A stretch of DNA of 64,000 bases. Origin: Eubacteriaceae bacterium. Its GTDB lineage: Bacteria > Bacillota > Clostridia > Eubacteriales > Anaerofustaceae. The stretch's first letter is position 1. The number at the start of each line of letters is the position of its first letter. Both the position numbers and the translations under genes were made by a program. The notes below the pieces were generated by a model. The model had not been told where the DNA came from. It worked only from the letters and a program-made list of their open reading frames with translations, and did not search any database. Where the stretch lies: the NCBI GenBank assembly GCA_017531485.1, contig JAFXKY010000026.1, positions 62,001 through 126,000 of the forward strand, read 5' to 3'. This document shows positions 52,066-62,084 of the stretch, piece by piece.

Positions 52066-53034
52066 ATGAATCAGAGAGAAAATTACCTCGCCGTCGCAAA
52101 AGGCGGAAAAGGCGAATTTGTCCCGAGCTTTACGGATGACGCAAACGTTTTCGCTATGCCGTTCTGGTTTCCCGATCCGGTTACGAAGATGGACTTTATG
52201 AACATCAAATGGGTCACAAACGACGCAGGCAAGATGCCTGACGAGAACCACAGGGCGATGGAAGACATCACAAAGTGGAGGGAGATAATAAACTTCCCCG
52301 TTCTCAGCGAGCTTGATTGGGAAGGGATGGCAAAGAACTTCCATGACAACAAAGATCCGGATAAGGTAAATATCGCTATGCTCAACACGGCGGGACTGTT
52401 CCTCATCCCAATAAATATGATGGGGTGGGTCGACGGACTCTGCGCTATATACGAAGAGCCGGAAGAACTGGAAGCGCTTATCTCACGCCTGACAGACTTC
52501 CTTCTGGAAATAATGACTTACTATAAAAAATATATCAAGCCCGACATCATCTTCACAGGTGACGACCTTGCAAGCGCAACGGGCCCGTTCATCTCAAGAG
52601 AAGTGTGGGAAAAGATGTATAAGCCGTATTTCAAAAAACTCATTGATTCCATCCATGACGCAGGGGCACTTTGTGAGTTCCATAACTGCGGCAACAACAG
52701 CTGGCTCATTGATGAATATATCAGAATGGGCGTTGATATCTGCCAGCTTCCTGAACCTAACGACGAACTGATGAAGAATAAAGAGGAATATAAGAACCGC
52801 CTCGTCATTACAGGCGGCTGGGACCGTCACGGCGAAGGCTCGATGCCGTTTGCTTCAGAAGAAGCAGTCAGAAAGAGTGTAAGAGACGCCATCGACACAT
52901 GGGGCAAAGACGGCGGCCTTATCTTCTGGGACGGAGGCATCGTCGGAACGAGCGAAGACAGCAACAACAAGAGAAAATGGGTTGCTGACGAACTTGAAAA
53001 TTACGGCAAAAGAAAAGAAGCACTCGGAAAATAA
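52066..53034 (+). CDS. Uroporphyrinogen decarboxylase (URO-D) family protein
   Basis: 322 aa. URO-D fold recognisable from DFLLEIMTYYKKYIKPDIIFTGDDLASATGPFISREVWEKMYKPYFKKLIDSIHDAGALCEFHNCGNN-type sequence, where the H-N-C-G motif matches the zinc-binding part of corrinoid methyltransferases such as MtaA, and GGWDRHGEGS near the end. In anaerobes such proteins often serve methyl-transfer from methoxylated or methylated compounds. No corrinoid protein is adjacent, so the substrate is open. Haem synthesis is unlikely because other haem genes are lacking. Confidence 0.82.
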   Translation: MNQRENYLAVAKGGKGEFVPSFTDDANVFAMPFWFPDPVTKMDFMNIKWVTNDAGKMPDENHRAMEDITKWREIINFPVLSELDWEGMAKNFHDNKDPDKVNIAMLNTAGLFLIPINMMGWVDGLCAIYEEPEELEALISRLTDFLLEIMTYYKKYIKPDIIFTGDDLASATGPFISREVWEKMYKPYFKKLIDSIHDAGALCEFHNCGNNSWLIDEYIRMGVDICQLPEPNDELMKNKEEYKNRLVITGGWDRHGEGSMPFASEEAVRKSVRDAIDTWGKDGGLIFWDGGIVGTSEDSNNKRKWVADELENYGKRKEALGK

Positions 53035-53050
53035 CAAATAACAGTCACAT

Positions 53051-53082
53051 AAAAAAGCGGCACGTCTGTGCCGCTTCAGCTT
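53051..53082. terminator. Bidirectional terminator between the URO-D and YibE/F genes
   Basis: 9-bp perfect stem AAGCGGCAC/GTGCCGCTT with a GTCT loop. A-run on the left (T-run for the minus strand) and a short T-run on the right. Confidence 0.8.
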
Positions 53083-53106
53083 TTCGGACAAGCCGGGATC
53101 AAAGAA

Positions 53107-53136
53107 AGACCATCAAAATAATGATTTTGATGGTCT
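53107..53136 (-). terminator. Hairpin after the YibE/F gene
   Basis: Perfect 13-bp inverted repeat AGACCATCAAAAT/ATTTTGATGGTCT with a 4-base loop, 4 bp past the stop at 53141. No long T-run of its own; it lies in front of the hairpin at 53051-53082. Confidence 0.6.
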
Positions 53137-53140
53137 GAAG

Positions 53141-54244
53141 TCAGTTCGTCCTGAACAGAACGCCCGAGATCGCTGAAGTCAGCGGGATGCAGAATAATAT
53201 CCCGATGCTTCCGCAGAGTGCCTGAAGTATCTCGAAGACTACTGTTTCCATGTTGAATAAGAACAGAAGAGAGGAGCTGTTGGCAACCATAAGGAGAACG
53301 CCCGAAAGCCCTCCGCCTATGTAGGCAAGGATGAGGGTGTTGCTCATGGTTCCCATTGTTTCCCTTCCGATGGTCATTCCCGAAAGGAACAGCTCTTTGA
53401 AGGAAATCTTTTTGACCTTTCCCGCGATCTCCCAGAGGGATGCGGAAAGCTCAACGGACACGTCCATGATGGCGCCGATGGCACCGATGAGGACGGACGC
53501 GTAGATTATGGCTTTGAGATCAATGGGATAAGGAAGATCCGCAAGATATATGCTTCCGTCGTCGATGTATCCACTCATGTTGATGAATAAATCAGTAAGC
53601 TTTGCAATAATAAACGCAACTACCACTCCGCCTATGCATCCGACCGCTGCTGCAAGACTTTTTTTGTTTGCGCCGTTGACGAGAAGAAGGGTGGATATGG
53701 TGATGTATACGCAGGTGATGCTCGTCCAGAGATATATGTTCTTCCCCATGAGTACGGCGGGGATCATGACATAAAATATGCATATGCAGGTGAAAGCGAG
53801 GGAGAGGATAGTGTTGACTCCCTTTGTCCTGCCGAAGATGATGAGCATCAAGGCGAAGATGATTCCGAGGATGATGAGGGCATCGGAGCGGATGTATTCG
53901 GAAAAGTAATACTGACTGCTGCCTGTGTTTCTGACTATGATGACGTCATCGCCCTTTTTCACAGTGCGGATGTTTTCCGACGCGAGATCACTGGTGACCT
54001 GAGTTGCGGTCTTTTCTCCTGAGGGAGTAGTAATGGTGAAGGTGGTGTAGATGTCGCCGTAATCATTCTTTTCGGAAGAGATGACGTGTTTTACTTCACC
54101 GCGGATGTATTCATGATCGGAAGATCTGTTCAGTACGCTTTCGCCTGAGGTGATGAGCTGATTGGCAAAGAGGAAGAATACTATCGACAGGATTATCGTA
54201 AGGATGTATACGATGATCTTTTTCGGATCATATTTTATTTTCAT
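53141..54244 (-). CDS. YibE/F-like membrane protein
   Basis: 367 aa. One N-terminal helix (about 10-27), an extracellular region of about 90 residues with an SH3-like strand pattern (EYIRGEVKHVISSE, GDDVIIVRN), then about seven membrane helices. The run IYASVLIGAIGAIMDVSVELSASLWEI followed by GMTIGRETMGTMSNTLILAYIGG is the YibE/F family signature. Function unknown; proposed transporter. It directly follows lepB (1-bp gap), forming a two-gene operon. Confidence 0.88.
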   Translation of the reverse strand: MKIKYDPKKIIVYILTIILSIVFFLFANQLITSGESVLNRSSDHEYIRGEVKHVISSEKNDYGDIYTTFTITTPSGEKTATQVTSDLASENIRTVKKGDDVIIVRNTGSSQYYFSEYIRSDALIILGIIFALMLIIFGRTKGVNTILSLAFTCICIFYVMIPAVLMGKNIYLWTSITCVYITISTLLLVNGANKKSLAAAVGCIGGVVVAFIIAKLTDLFINMSGYIDDGSIYLADLPYPIDLKAIIYASVLIGAIGAIMDVSVELSASLWEIAGKVKKISFKELFLSGMTIGRETMGTMSNTLILAYIGGGLSGVLLMVANSSSLLFLFNMETVVFEILQALCGSIGILFCIPLTSAISGVLFRTN

Positions 54245-54245
54245 A

Positions 54246-54776
54246 TCAGTTATACCACGTCATGGGAGAGATCCTTAAAAATACTCTTCCGATGATGTCT
54301 TTCTCTTTGATAAAGCCGATTGATGAGTTTCTGCTGTCGATGGAAGTGGGGCGGTTGTCACCCATGAGGAAATATGATCCCTCGGGAACAGTCGTTTTGG
54401 GATAGTCGTCATACACAAGGCCGTCCGGAAGATATTCTTCGCCGAGAACTTCGCCGTTTACGTAAACAACGCTGTTTACTACCTCAATGCTTTCTCCTTC
54501 AAGGGCGATGACGCGTTTTACGTATCTCTTTCCTGAAGAAACGTTGGCGATGACGATGTCGCCTCTTTCCGGCTCATCGAAGATATATCCCGCTTTCCAT
54601 ACTGCACACTTGTCGCCTGAATGAAGCGTCGGGTACATGCTTGACTGCTCGATCTGAACCATTTCGAAGATGAACGCCCTGATGAATATTGCGAGGACGA
54701 CGGCGAAGAGTATCGCCTTTATCCACTCAATGGCTTCGCTTTTTGTTGATTTTACTTTTTTATTTTCTTTATCCAT
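54246..54776 (-). CDS. lepB: Type I signal peptidase
   Basis: 176 aa. One N-terminal membrane helix (about 19-39), catalytic serine S46 in QSSMYPTL, catalytic lysine K87 in RYVKRVIALEG, and the GDNRPTSIDSRNSSIGFI box. Single-helix size is typical of Firmicutes. Cleaves signal peptides at the outer membrane face of the cytoplasmic membrane. First gene of the operon with YibE/F. Confidence 0.96.
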   Translation of the reverse strand: MDKENKKVKSTKSEAIEWIKAILFAVVLAIFIRAFIFEMVQIEQSSMYPTLHSGDKCAVWKAGYIFDEPERGDIVIANVSSGKRYVKRVIALEGESIEVVNSVVYVNGEVLGEEYLPDGLVYDDYPKTTVPEGSYFLMGDNRPTSIDSRNSSIGFIKEKDIIGRVFLRISPMTWYN

Positions 54777-54997
54777 AATTCAGTCCCGTTTCCTTATTGT
54801 CTGTATTCATTTATTATACATCACATTTCCCCTTAAAGCAATATTCACCGCATTGAAAAAGAGCCTGCCGGTGACAGGGAATGGGTGCCGGAAGATGGGG
54901 TGGCGGAGGTGAGTTTTTGTAAACGTCGGGGATGACATCCTGCCTTATTCGCACTTTTCTCCTTCCCACGGGGAACCCTCGCCGGCTCGTGTTCCCA

Positions 54998-55030
54998 CGC
55001 TCCCCTGCTTTCGCAGCCGCCGCGGCCCGC
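54998..55030. repeat. Second copy of a GC-rich repeat found at 784-813
   Basis: Reverse complement of 784-813 with one inserted base: core GGGCCGCGGCGGCTGCGAA then GCAGGGGAGCG. The gap 54777-55065 otherwise holds a GGGAAC/GTTCCC hairpin (54971-54996) and no gene. Confidence 0.7.
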
Positions 55031-55034
55031 CCGA

Positions 55035-55062
55035 ATAAAAAACGCCGCATTTCGCGGCGCGT
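55035..55062 (-). terminator. Terminator of the DUF805 gene
   Basis: Minus-strand CGCCGCGAAATGCGGCG stem-loop followed by TTTTTTATT. Confidence 0.85.
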
Positions 55063-55065
55063 GAA

Positions 55066-55434
55066 TTACTTATTGTGTCTTTCGGAATATTTGATGCTTT
55101 CACCGTAAATGTTGTCGCCTTTGGAATCCGTAAGGAAGAAGATGAAAAGAAGGATCCATCCGATTACCGGCACGAAGTATAACAACATCCACCATGCGCT
55201 CTTTCCGATGTCGTGAAGCCTTCTTACTTCATTTGCGAGCGACGGTACGAACGCAACCACGTTGAACGCCATGAGGAAAGTCTTTCCGAACGGTCCGAAA
55301 AGGGAAAGGACGATACCGATGAGGGCGTTGATGATGACGGGAACCCAGAAGTCAAATCTTCTCGTTCTGCCGGAGAAAAAGAGTGTGTCTACCCAGAATA
55401 TTCTGTAACAATAAAGAATTTCGTTAAAATCCAT
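55066..55434 (-). CDS. DUF805 family membrane protein
   Basis: 122 aa. Family marks: FFSGRTRRFDFWVPVIIN near residue 20, NEVRRLHDIGKSAWWMLLYFVPVIGWILLFIFFL with the conserved RLHD-GKS(A/G)WW, and D-KG-N-YG at the end. Four membrane helices. Function unknown, common in bacteria. SD AAGGAG. Monocistronic. Confidence 0.9.
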   Translation of the reverse strand: MDFNEILYCYRIFWVDTLFFSGRTRRFDFWVPVIINALIGIVLSLFGPFGKTFLMAFNVVAFVPSLANEVRRLHDIGKSAWWMLLYFVPVIGWILLFIFFLTDSKGDNIYGESIKYSERHNK

Positions 55435-55604
55435 GTTAAACTCCTTCGATTCGATTAGTAATAAAAGATATTATAATAAAATTATACTATATCCCGCAAA
55501 TTAAATCAACAATCATTTATTCTCCCAAATAAATTTCTCAAAAGAATTGCAATGATTTTTTTTAAAATGTATAATATGACTATAACCCTTTAGGAGGAAA
55601 CACC

Positions 55605-56087
55605 ATGTCAGCAAAAAAAAGGATCCGCATCGTCAATAAGACAAAATTCATCACCGCTGTGACACTTCTGGTGCTGTTTATTGTAATGTTCGTATTTCTT
55701 GTTTCTTCATTAACGGGAGATAAGATCGAAAAACAGATCGAAAAGCTCGAAGACGGAAAAGTTACTGTCCTCGACAGACGCTTTGAAAGCTCCGTGAAAG
55801 ACGAATCCATCGTGGAGATCGGACAGACCGTGACCTTCCGCCTTGTGTATTACTATCAGACGGAAACAAGGGAGATACGTTCCTTTGACGTGACGGAAGA
55901 TATTACCATCACCCTCGCGGACGAAACGAAGGATACTCCGTCATCAGTGGCGACCAAAGACGGAAATTCAATTACTGTCCTTCCCACCGTAAAAGCCACA
56001 GATACTGTCCGCGTCACCCTCAGCCATAAGTATGCAGACGACACGGAATTCAGATTCTCCGTCGGCGACACGGAAGTTATTGAATGA
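55605..56087 (+). CDS. Membrane-anchored protein of unknown function
   Basis: 160 aa. A basic N-terminus (KKRIRIVNKTK), one helix at about 17-36, then a polar extracellular region with a predicted beta-sandwich pattern (IGQTVTFRLVYYYQTETREIRSFDV-like strands, SFDVTEDITITLADE, TDTVRVTLSHKYADDTEFRFSVGD). I do not recognise the family. SD AGGAGG. Terminator at 56115. Confidence 0.72.
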   Translation: MSAKKRIRIVNKTKFITAVTLLVLFIVMFVFLVSSLTGDKIEKQIEKLEDGKVTVLDRRFESSVKDESIVEIGQTVTFRLVYYYQTETREIRSFDVTEDITITLADETKDTPSSVATKDGNSITVLPTVKATDTVRVTLSHKYADDTEFRFSVGDTEVIE

Positions 56088-56114
56088 TCAGAAATAATGC
56101 TCCACAGACCACAG

Positions 56115-56142
56115 ACACCCGGAATGATCCGGGTGTTTTTTT
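56115..56142 (+). terminator. Terminator of the membrane-anchored protein gene
   Basis: 9-bp stem ACACCCGGA/TCCGGGTGT with an ATGA loop, then a T-run. It lies against the 3' end of the small minus-strand gene. Confidence 0.88.
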
Positions 56143-56311
56143 ATGTATCTGCTGTTTTATATAAGCACATAAGACATATAAATACTATCCCGCATATTTT
56201 TAAAAGATGCCCTGCGGTGACTTTGCCCGTAATGTTCAGTTCTGCCGCCATAAGGGCGGTTGCGAGCATTATGGTCATTATTAAAAATATCTTCTTTGCC
56301 CTTTTGTTCAT
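56141..56311 (-). CDS. Small two-helix membrane protein (putative)
   Basis: 56 aa from the ATG at 56311, chosen because GGGGGAGAGG lies 4 bp upstream. An in-frame ATG at 56359 would include that SD. Two hydrophobic segments (KIFLIMTIMLATALMAAEL and LLKICGIVFICLMCLYK) joined by a short polar loop. No family recognised. The stop abuts the opposite terminator. Reality depends on the strong SD and hydrophobic pattern only. Confidence 0.5.
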   Translation of the reverse strand: MNKRAKKIFLIMTIMLATALMAAELNITGKVTAGHLLKICGIVFICLMCLYKTADT

Positions 56312-56463
56312 ATACCTCTCCCCCTGTATGATGATACCACCGATATCAGGATATGACAATATTTTGAAAGAAAGTTTAATTGGTACTATTTTCCACGTAA
56401 AGTATTGAAACCCGGGGATATGTGTTATAATAATAATGTAACCTTCAGAATAAAGGAGTAATT

Positions 56464-57645
56464 ATGTCATTTTACGAACGCGCAAAGACCCTCATGGACG
56501 AAACAGTGTCCCACAGAAGATTTTTTCATAAAAACGCCGAAACGGGCCTTGATATGCCCATGGCGAGAGAATACGTAACAAAGAAACTTGCGGAATACGG
56601 ATATTCCCCGAAAGAATGCGGCAGGGGCATTACCGCAACAGCAGGTTCAGGCTCCCCCGTCATCCTCCTCAGGGCTGATATGGACGCCCTTCCCATGAAG
56701 GAAGAAAGCGGAGAAGAATTTTCCTGCGAAAACGGAAATATGCACGCCTGCGGTCATGACTTCCACGCGGCGATGCTCCTTACGGCGGCGAAGATGCTCA
56801 AAGAGTGCGAAAGCGAGCTGAAGGGAACAGTCAAATTCATGTTCCAGCCTGCGGAAGAAACATTCGAAGGAGCCCGGAATATGATCTCTTCAGGCATCCT
56901 CGAAGACCCGAAGGTCGATGTGGCAGTTGCGTTTCACATCACCTCAGGACAGATGCCCACAGGACTTTATGCTTATAACTCCGGCGGAGTAATGATGAAT
57001 TCCGTTGACGGATTCCGCATTGAGGTAAAAGGCAAAGGTGCCCACGGCGCATATCCTTCCGAATCCATCGACCCCATAATGATCGCCTGCCATATCCATC
57101 AGTCCCTTCAGAGCCTCATCGCAAGGGAATCGGAAGCGTCAAAGAGCTGCGTTCTCACCATCGGCAGCTTCCACGCAGGCAGCGCCGCCAACATCATCCC
57201 CGAAACGGCTGTTATGGAAGGTACCCTCCGCACAAATGACGTAAAAGAGAGGGAAAAGCTGAAAAGAAGACTTTATGAAGTAACTCAGGCTGTCGCAGCG
57301 GCTTTCGGCGGCGAAGCGAGTATCACAGAGCTTTCCGCAGTCCCGCCGCTTATTTCCGACAAGACTCTTGCAGACAAAATCGCCGGATATGTCGGAGAAG
57401 TGGAAGGAATGAATATCAGGATCGACAACGTTTCCGCAAGCGCATCGGAAGACTTTGCCCTCATTTCCGAAAAGGTTCCGGGAGTGTTGATGTATCTCTC
57501 CGCAGGATTTACCGACGGCAGGACAGTTTATCCCGCCCATAACCCCAAAGTCGTCTTCAACGAAGAAGCACTCCTCACGGGAAGCGCCGTTTATGCTCAT
57601 GTGGCGAAAAGATGGCTCGAAGAGAATATTCAGGATCAGGTGTGA
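56464..57645 (+). CDS. M20-family amidohydrolase (N-acyl-amino-acid / hippurate hydrolase type)
   Basis: 393 aa. Metal and active-site motifs: RADMDALPMKE, the zinc ligands in HACGHDFHAAML, FQPAEETFEGARNMI, GKGAHGAYP with the dimerisation-domain histidine, and the C-terminal SASEDFALISEKVPG. Cleaves acyl groups from amino acids or small amides. Substrate cannot be told. SD AAAGGAG. Followed after 105 bp by three further M20 peptidases of another subfamily. Confidence 0.9.
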   Translation: MSFYERAKTLMDETVSHRRFFHKNAETGLDMPMAREYVTKKLAEYGYSPKECGRGITATAGSGSPVILLRADMDALPMKEESGEEFSCENGNMHACGHDFHAAMLLTAAKMLKECESELKGTVKFMFQPAEETFEGARNMISSGILEDPKVDVAVAFHITSGQMPTGLYAYNSGGVMMNSVDGFRIEVKGKGAHGAYPSESIDPIMIACHIHQSLQSLIARESEASKSCVLTIGSFHAGSAANIIPETAVMEGTLRTNDVKEREKLKRRLYEVTQAVAAAFGGEASITELSAVPPLISDKTLADKIAGYVGEVEGMNIRIDNVSASASEDFALISEKVPGVLMYLSAGFTDGRTVYPAHNPKVVFNEEALLTGSAVYAHVAKRWLEENIQDQV

Positions 57646-57708
57646 ATTTTTTTAATAATTATTCATAATGTTTAGTAAATTTAGGTGGAAAGATTAATAA
57701 AAATAGTA

Positions 57709-57714
57709 TATAAT
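57709..57714 (+). promoter_or_regulatory. -10 element before the M20 peptidase array
   Basis: TATAAT 36 bp upstream of the ATG at 57751, in an AT-rich gap. No good -35 is visible. Confidence 0.5.
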
Positions 57715-57750
57715 ATTCTCAACTATACATGAAAACATAAAGGAGACAAT

Positions 57751-59133
57751 ATGAACGCAAAAGAGTATGTAAATAAGTACAAAGACGAACTTATTAACGA
57801 CATGATGGAGATCATCGAGATCAAGAGTGTACGTGAAGAAGCCAAAGAAGGTATGCCCTTCGGCGAAGGCCCCACAAAAGCACTTCAGAAAGGCCTTGAA
57901 ATTGCTGAAAGATACGGCTTCAAGACAGTAAACCTCGACAATTACGTAGGTTACGTTGAAATGGGCGAAGGCGAAGACATTATCGGTATCCTCGCACACG
58001 TTGACGTAGTTCCCGAAGGCGAAGGCTGGACGAGCGATCCGTACAAACCGGAGATCCGTGACGGCAGACTCTACGGAAGAGGCGTTGCTGACGACAAAGG
58101 CCCCGGCATCATCTCACTCCACGCAATGAGAATCGTAAGGGATATGGGAGTCAAACTCAACAAGAGAGTACGTCTCGTTCTCGGCGCAAACGAAGAAACA
58201 GGAAGCGCTTGCGTAAGATATTACAAAGCAAAAGAAGGCGGCTTCCAGTACGGCTTCTCTCCGGATGCTGAATTCCCGCTTATCTTCGGTGAAAAAGGCG
58301 GCTTCGGCGGAAACTTCTCAGCTCCCCTCAGCGTTGACGGAGCAAAGACAGTCATCGAATCAATCGCAGGCGGCGTTGTTTCCAACATGGTATGCCCGGA
58401 TGTTACGGTTTACATCTCAGGCGAAGGACTTGAAGAAATCAAAGCAGCATTTGACGGATATAAACCCCATGAAGAGATCACAACAGAATCTTCATTCACA
58501 GACTGCGGCAAATTAAAACTCTACCTCAAAGGTAAAGCAGCTCACGCAAGCTTCCCGGAACAGGGCGTAAACGCTATTTCATACATGATCGACTTCCTTA
58601 AAGATCATATCACAGACAGCCCGTTCGTAAAAGCATACTCAGACCTCGTAGGCCTTTGCTACTACGGTGAAAAATGCGGAGCTCAGTGCGAAGACCAGTA
58701 CGGCGTTCTCACAATGAACCTCGGCGTCATCTCAACAGAAAACGGCGTTGCAACAGTAACTGTAGACTGCCGTGTACCGATCACAATCGACTTCAAGGAT
58801 CAGGCAGATCAGGTTGTCAAGAACTTCGAAAACGCAGGCTGCACATTCAACGTGAACCGCCTCGGTTCTTCACTCTTCATCGATCCGGAAAGCGACTTCA
58901 TCCAGGCTCTTTACGGCTCATACGTTAAAGTAACAGGCGATACGGAAAATAAACCGTTCACGATCGGCGGCGGCACATACGCCAAGACATTCGAAAACGT
59001 AGTGGCATTCGGTATCGAATTCCCGGGCGAAAACAACCAGATCCATATGCCGGATGAAAATATGCACCTCGAAAGCATCTATAAATGCTGCGAAGTATTT
59101 GTTGAAGCTATCCAGAGATTACTTGCACTTTAA
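57751..59133 (+). CDS. PepV-like M20 dipeptidase, paralogue 1
   Basis: 460 aa. PepV/Sapep subfamily: EGMPFGEGP near the start, zinc ligands in [20 protein letters not shown] and [15 protein letters not shown], then [17 protein letters not shown] with the catalytic glutamates, [35 protein letters not shown] for the lid domain, and [16 protein letters not shown]. Hydrolyses dipeptides and some longer peptides in the cytoplasm. Codon use is markedly biased (ctc, gaa, ggc), suggesting high expression. SD AAGGAG. Confidence 0.93.
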   Translation: MNAKEYVNKYKDELINDMMEIIEIKSVREEAKEGMPFGEGPTKALQKGLEIAERYGFKTVNLDNYVGYVEMGEGEDIIGILAHVDVVPEGEGWTSDPYKPEIRDGRLYGRGVADDKGPGIISLHAMRIVRDMGVKLNKRVRLVLGANEETGSACVRYYKAKEGGFQYGFSPDAEFPLIFGEKGGFGGNFSAPLSVDGAKTVIESIAGGVVSNMVCPDVTVYISGEGLEEIKAAFDGYKPHEEITTESSFTDCGKLKLYLKGKAAHASFPEQGVNAISYMIDFLKDHITDSPFVKAYSDLVGLCYYGEKCGAQCEDQYGVLTMNLGVISTENGVATVTVDCRVPITIDFKDQADQVVKNFENAGCTFNVNRLGSSLFIDPESDFIQALYGSYVKVTGDTENKPFTIGGGTYAKTFENVVAFGIEFPGENNQIHMPDENMHLESIYKCCEVFVEAIQRLLAL

Positions 59134-59206
59134 TACCTACAGGCTTTGAATTAAAATAATATATACCCTGCCCCGAAAACGGGACAGGGTACACAAGGAG
59201 ACAATC

Positions 59207-60589
59207 ATGACAGTTAAAGAATATGTAAACAAATATAAAGACGAACTCATCAACGACATTATCGAAGTATGCAGCATCAAGAGCGTTCAGGAAGAAGCAA
59301 AAGAAGGCATGCCGTTCGGCGAAGGCCCCGCAAAGGCTTTACAGTGCGCACTCGCAATCGGTGAAAAATACGGCTTCAAGGCTGTAAACCTCGACAACTA
59401 TGCAGGCTACATCGAAATGGGCGAAGGCGAAGACATCATCGGTATCCTCGCACACGTTGACATCGTTCCCGAAGGCATCGACTGGACAAGCGATCCTTAC
59501 AAACCGGAGATCCGCGACGGCAAACTCTACGGAAGAGGCGTTGCTGACGACAAAGGTCCGGCTATGATCTCACTCCACGCTATGAGAATCTTAAGAGATA
59601 TGGGAACAAAATTCAACAAGAGAGTACGTCTCGTTCTCGGCGCAAACGAAGAAACAGGAAGCGCTTGCGTAAGATACTACAAGGAAAAAGAAGGCGGCTT
59701 CCAGTACGGCTTCTCTCCGGACGCTGAATTCCCGCTTATCTTCGGTGAAAAAGGTATGTGCCCGGCAGGATTCGCAGCTCCGCTTAACACACCGGATGCC
59801 AAAACTATCGTAGAAGACATCACAGGCGGTATCGCAGGCAACGCAGTCTGCCCGAAATGCACAGTTATCCTTTCAGGCGAAAAGCTCGAAGAAATCGAAC
59901 AGGCTCTTTATGCTTACGGCAAGGAAGTAAACCTTCCGGTTGAAGCTGAACTTAAAGACGGCAAACTCACAATCTCAATCATCGGCGTTTCAGCACACGG
60001 CTCAACACCGGAAAAAGGCATCAACGCTATTTCTCACATCACAACATTCCTTAAAACACAGATCGACACATGCCCGTACGTAAACGCATACACACAGTGC
60101 ATCGGCCTTACACACGACGGTTCTAAATGCGGCGTTGCTTGCACAGACGAATACGGCTCAACAACAATGAACGTTGGTATCGTATCAACAGAAAACGGCA
60201 TCGCTTCTTCAAGACTCGACCTCCGTTATGCTCTCACATGCGACTTCGAACCGTACGTTCCGGTTCTCAAGAAGAGCTTTGAAGATGCAGGCGCAACATT
60301 CATCGGCGGAATGGGCGTATTCCCCAGACTCTTCATCGATCCGGAAAGTGACTTCATCCAGGCTCTTTACTCTTCATACGTAAAAGTAACAGGCGACACA
60401 GTAAACAAACCGTTCTCTATCGGCGGCGGCACATACTCACGTTCATTCGATAACGTAGTAGCATTCGGAAACCAGTTCCCGGGCGAAGACAACTTCATCC
60501 ACATGGCAGACGAACATATGGCACTGGACAGCATCTTCAAATGCGTTGAAATTTACGTAGACGCTATTCAGAAATTACTCGCTCTTTAA
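59207..60589 (+). CDS. PepV-like M20 dipeptidase, paralogue 2
   Basis: 460 aa. Close paralogue of the preceding gene, especially in the first 170 residues (the zinc-site regions [21 protein letters not shown] and [12 protein letters not shown] are nearly the same) and diverged in the lid domain ([19 protein letters not shown]) and its surroundings. All motifs are intact. The 73-bp spacer holds an ACCCTG-CCCCG/CGGG-CAGGGT hairpin at 59165-59190 with no T-run, so read-through from paralogue 1 is likely. SD AAGGAG. Confidence 0.93.
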   Translation: MTVKEYVNKYKDELINDIIEVCSIKSVQEEAKEGMPFGEGPAKALQCALAIGEKYGFKAVNLDNYAGYIEMGEGEDIIGILAHVDIVPEGIDWTSDPYKPEIRDGKLYGRGVADDKGPAMISLHAMRILRDMGTKFNKRVRLVLGANEETGSACVRYYKEKEGGFQYGFSPDAEFPLIFGEKGMCPAGFAAPLNTPDAKTIVEDITGGIAGNAVCPKCTVILSGEKLEEIEQALYAYGKEVNLPVEAELKDGKLTISIIGVSAHGSTPEKGINAISHITTFLKTQIDTCPYVNAYTQCIGLTHDGSKCGVACTDEYGSTTMNVGIVSTENGIASSRLDLRYALTCDFEPYVPVLKKSFEDAGATFIGGMGVFPRLFIDPESDFIQALYSSYVKVTGDTVNKPFSIGGGTYSRSFDNVVAFGNQFPGEDNFIHMADEHMALDSIFKCVEIYVDAIQKLLAL

Positions 60590-60608
60590 TCAACAACTTT
60601 ATACTTAC

Positions 60609-60636
60609 AGCTTGCCCTTTTCCGGGCAAGCTTTTG
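60609..60636 (+). terminator. Terminator or attenuator between paralogues 2 and 3
   Basis: 9-bp stem AGCTTGCCC/GGGCAAGCT with a 6-base loop and TTTTG, 20 bp past the stop. The short T-run suggests partial termination. Confidence 0.65.
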
Positions 60637-60663
60637 TAAAATGAATATAAAAAGGAGAATATC

Positions 60664-62043
60664 ATGGATATCAGAGAACTTGTCAAAAAATACGAACAGG
60701 ATATCATCAACGATACCATCGAGCTCGCTTCCATCAGAAGCGTTGAAGAAGAACCCAAAGAAGGCATGCCGTTTGGTGAAGGTCCCGCAAAGGCGCTTCA
60801 GTGTGCCCTCGCAATCGGCGATAAATACGGCTTCGTTACGAAAAACCTCGACAACTACGCAGGCTACATCGAAATGGGTCAGGGCGAAGACATCATCGGT
60901 ATGCTCTGCCACGTTGACGTAGTTCCGGAAGGCATCGGCTGGAGCAGCGATCCGTATAAACCGGAGATCCGCGACGGCAGAATTTACGGACGCGGCGTCG
61001 GCGACAACAAAGGCCCCGCTATGGTAGCACTCGCGGCAATGAGAGCAGTAAGAGAACTTGGCGTTCCCCTCAACAAACGAATCCGCTTCGTTCTCGGCGC
61101 AAACGAAGAAACAGGCTTCAGATGTGTCAAATATTACCGCGAAAAAGAAGGCGGCTTCACAATGGGATTCTCTCCCGACGGAGCATTCCCCCTCGTTTTC
61201 GGCGAAAAAGGTCTTTATAACGCAACGCTCACAATGACCCTCAACGGCGAAGACCCGAAGACAGTCATTAAATCCATCACAGGCGGCGAAGCGAGAAACG
61301 TAGTCTGCCCGGTATGCACAGTCGTTCTCGAAGGTGAAAACCTTGATGCGATCAAAGAAGGCTTTGAAAAATACAACGGCGGAAACGAAGCAGTAAAGAC
61401 AAAGGCTGCTTTTGAAAACGGAACACTCACCCTCGAACTCACAGGCCGCCCGTCACACGGCAGCGCACCGCAGTTCGGAGTAAACTCCATTTCATACATG
61501 ATCGACTTCCTCAAAGGATATATTACGGACAGCCCGTTTGTAAATATGTATTCAGAACTCATCGGTCTTTGCTTCGACGGAGAAAAATGCGGAGCTAAAT
61601 GCGGAGATCAGTACGGCGACCTTACGATGAATATCGGTATCGTATACACAGAAGGCAACAAGGCTTCCTTCACTATCGACATCCGTTACCCCATCATCGC
61701 CCACTTCCCGCAGGACGTTATGGAAAAGGCTTTCACTGATGCGGGATGCGTCATTGAACACGGAAAATGCGACAAACCGCTTTTCGTTGATCCGGAAAGT
61801 GATTTCATCAAGGCTCTTCATTCTTCATACGTCGAAGTAACGGGAGATACAAAATCCCAGCCTTTCACAATGGGCGGCGGCACATACGCAAAGGCGTTTG
61901 ACAACGTCGTTGCATTCGGCATGTGCTTCCCCGGCGACACAGGCGGAAACGCTCATATGGCAGATGAAAGCATCGCTATCTCAAGATTCGCAGACGGATG
62001 CGAAGTTTATGTAAGAGCGCTTCTTAAACTTCTCGAACTGTAA
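60664..62043 (+). CDS. PepV-like M20 dipeptidase, paralogue 3
   Basis: 459 aa. The most diverged of the three: the zinc-site regions read [20 protein letters not shown] and GVGDNKGPAMVA, the catalytic region [15 protein letters not shown], and the lid GRPSHGSAPQFGVNSISYM. Histidine, aspartate and glutamate ligands are all kept. The change DDKGP to DNKGP in the zinc-bridging region is unusual, and its effect is unknown. SD AAAGGAG. Followed by a strong terminator. Confidence 0.92.
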   Translation: MDIRELVKKYEQDIINDTIELASIRSVEEEPKEGMPFGEGPAKALQCALAIGDKYGFVTKNLDNYAGYIEMGQGEDIIGMLCHVDVVPEGIGWSSDPYKPEIRDGRIYGRGVGDNKGPAMVALAAMRAVRELGVPLNKRIRFVLGANEETGFRCVKYYREKEGGFTMGFSPDGAFPLVFGEKGLYNATLTMTLNGEDPKTVIKSITGGEARNVVCPVCTVVLEGENLDAIKEGFEKYNGGNEAVKTKAAFENGTLTLELTGRPSHGSAPQFGVNSISYMIDFLKGYITDSPFVNMYSELIGLCFDGEKCGAKCGDQYGDLTMNIGIVYTEGNKASFTIDIRYPIIAHFPQDVMEKAFTDAGCVIEHGKCDKPLFVDPESDFIKALHSSYVEVTGDTKSQPFTMGGGTYAKAFDNVVAFGMCFPGDTGGNAHMADESIAISRFADGCEVYVRALLKLLEL

Positions 62044-62056
62044 TAAAGTTATTACT

Positions 62057-62084
62057 GAGTGCCCGCAAAAACGGGCACTTTTTA
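62057..62084 (+). terminator. Terminator of the M20 peptidase array
   Basis: 8-bp stem AGTGCCCG/CGGGCACT and a T-run, 14 bp past the stop. Confidence 0.88.
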
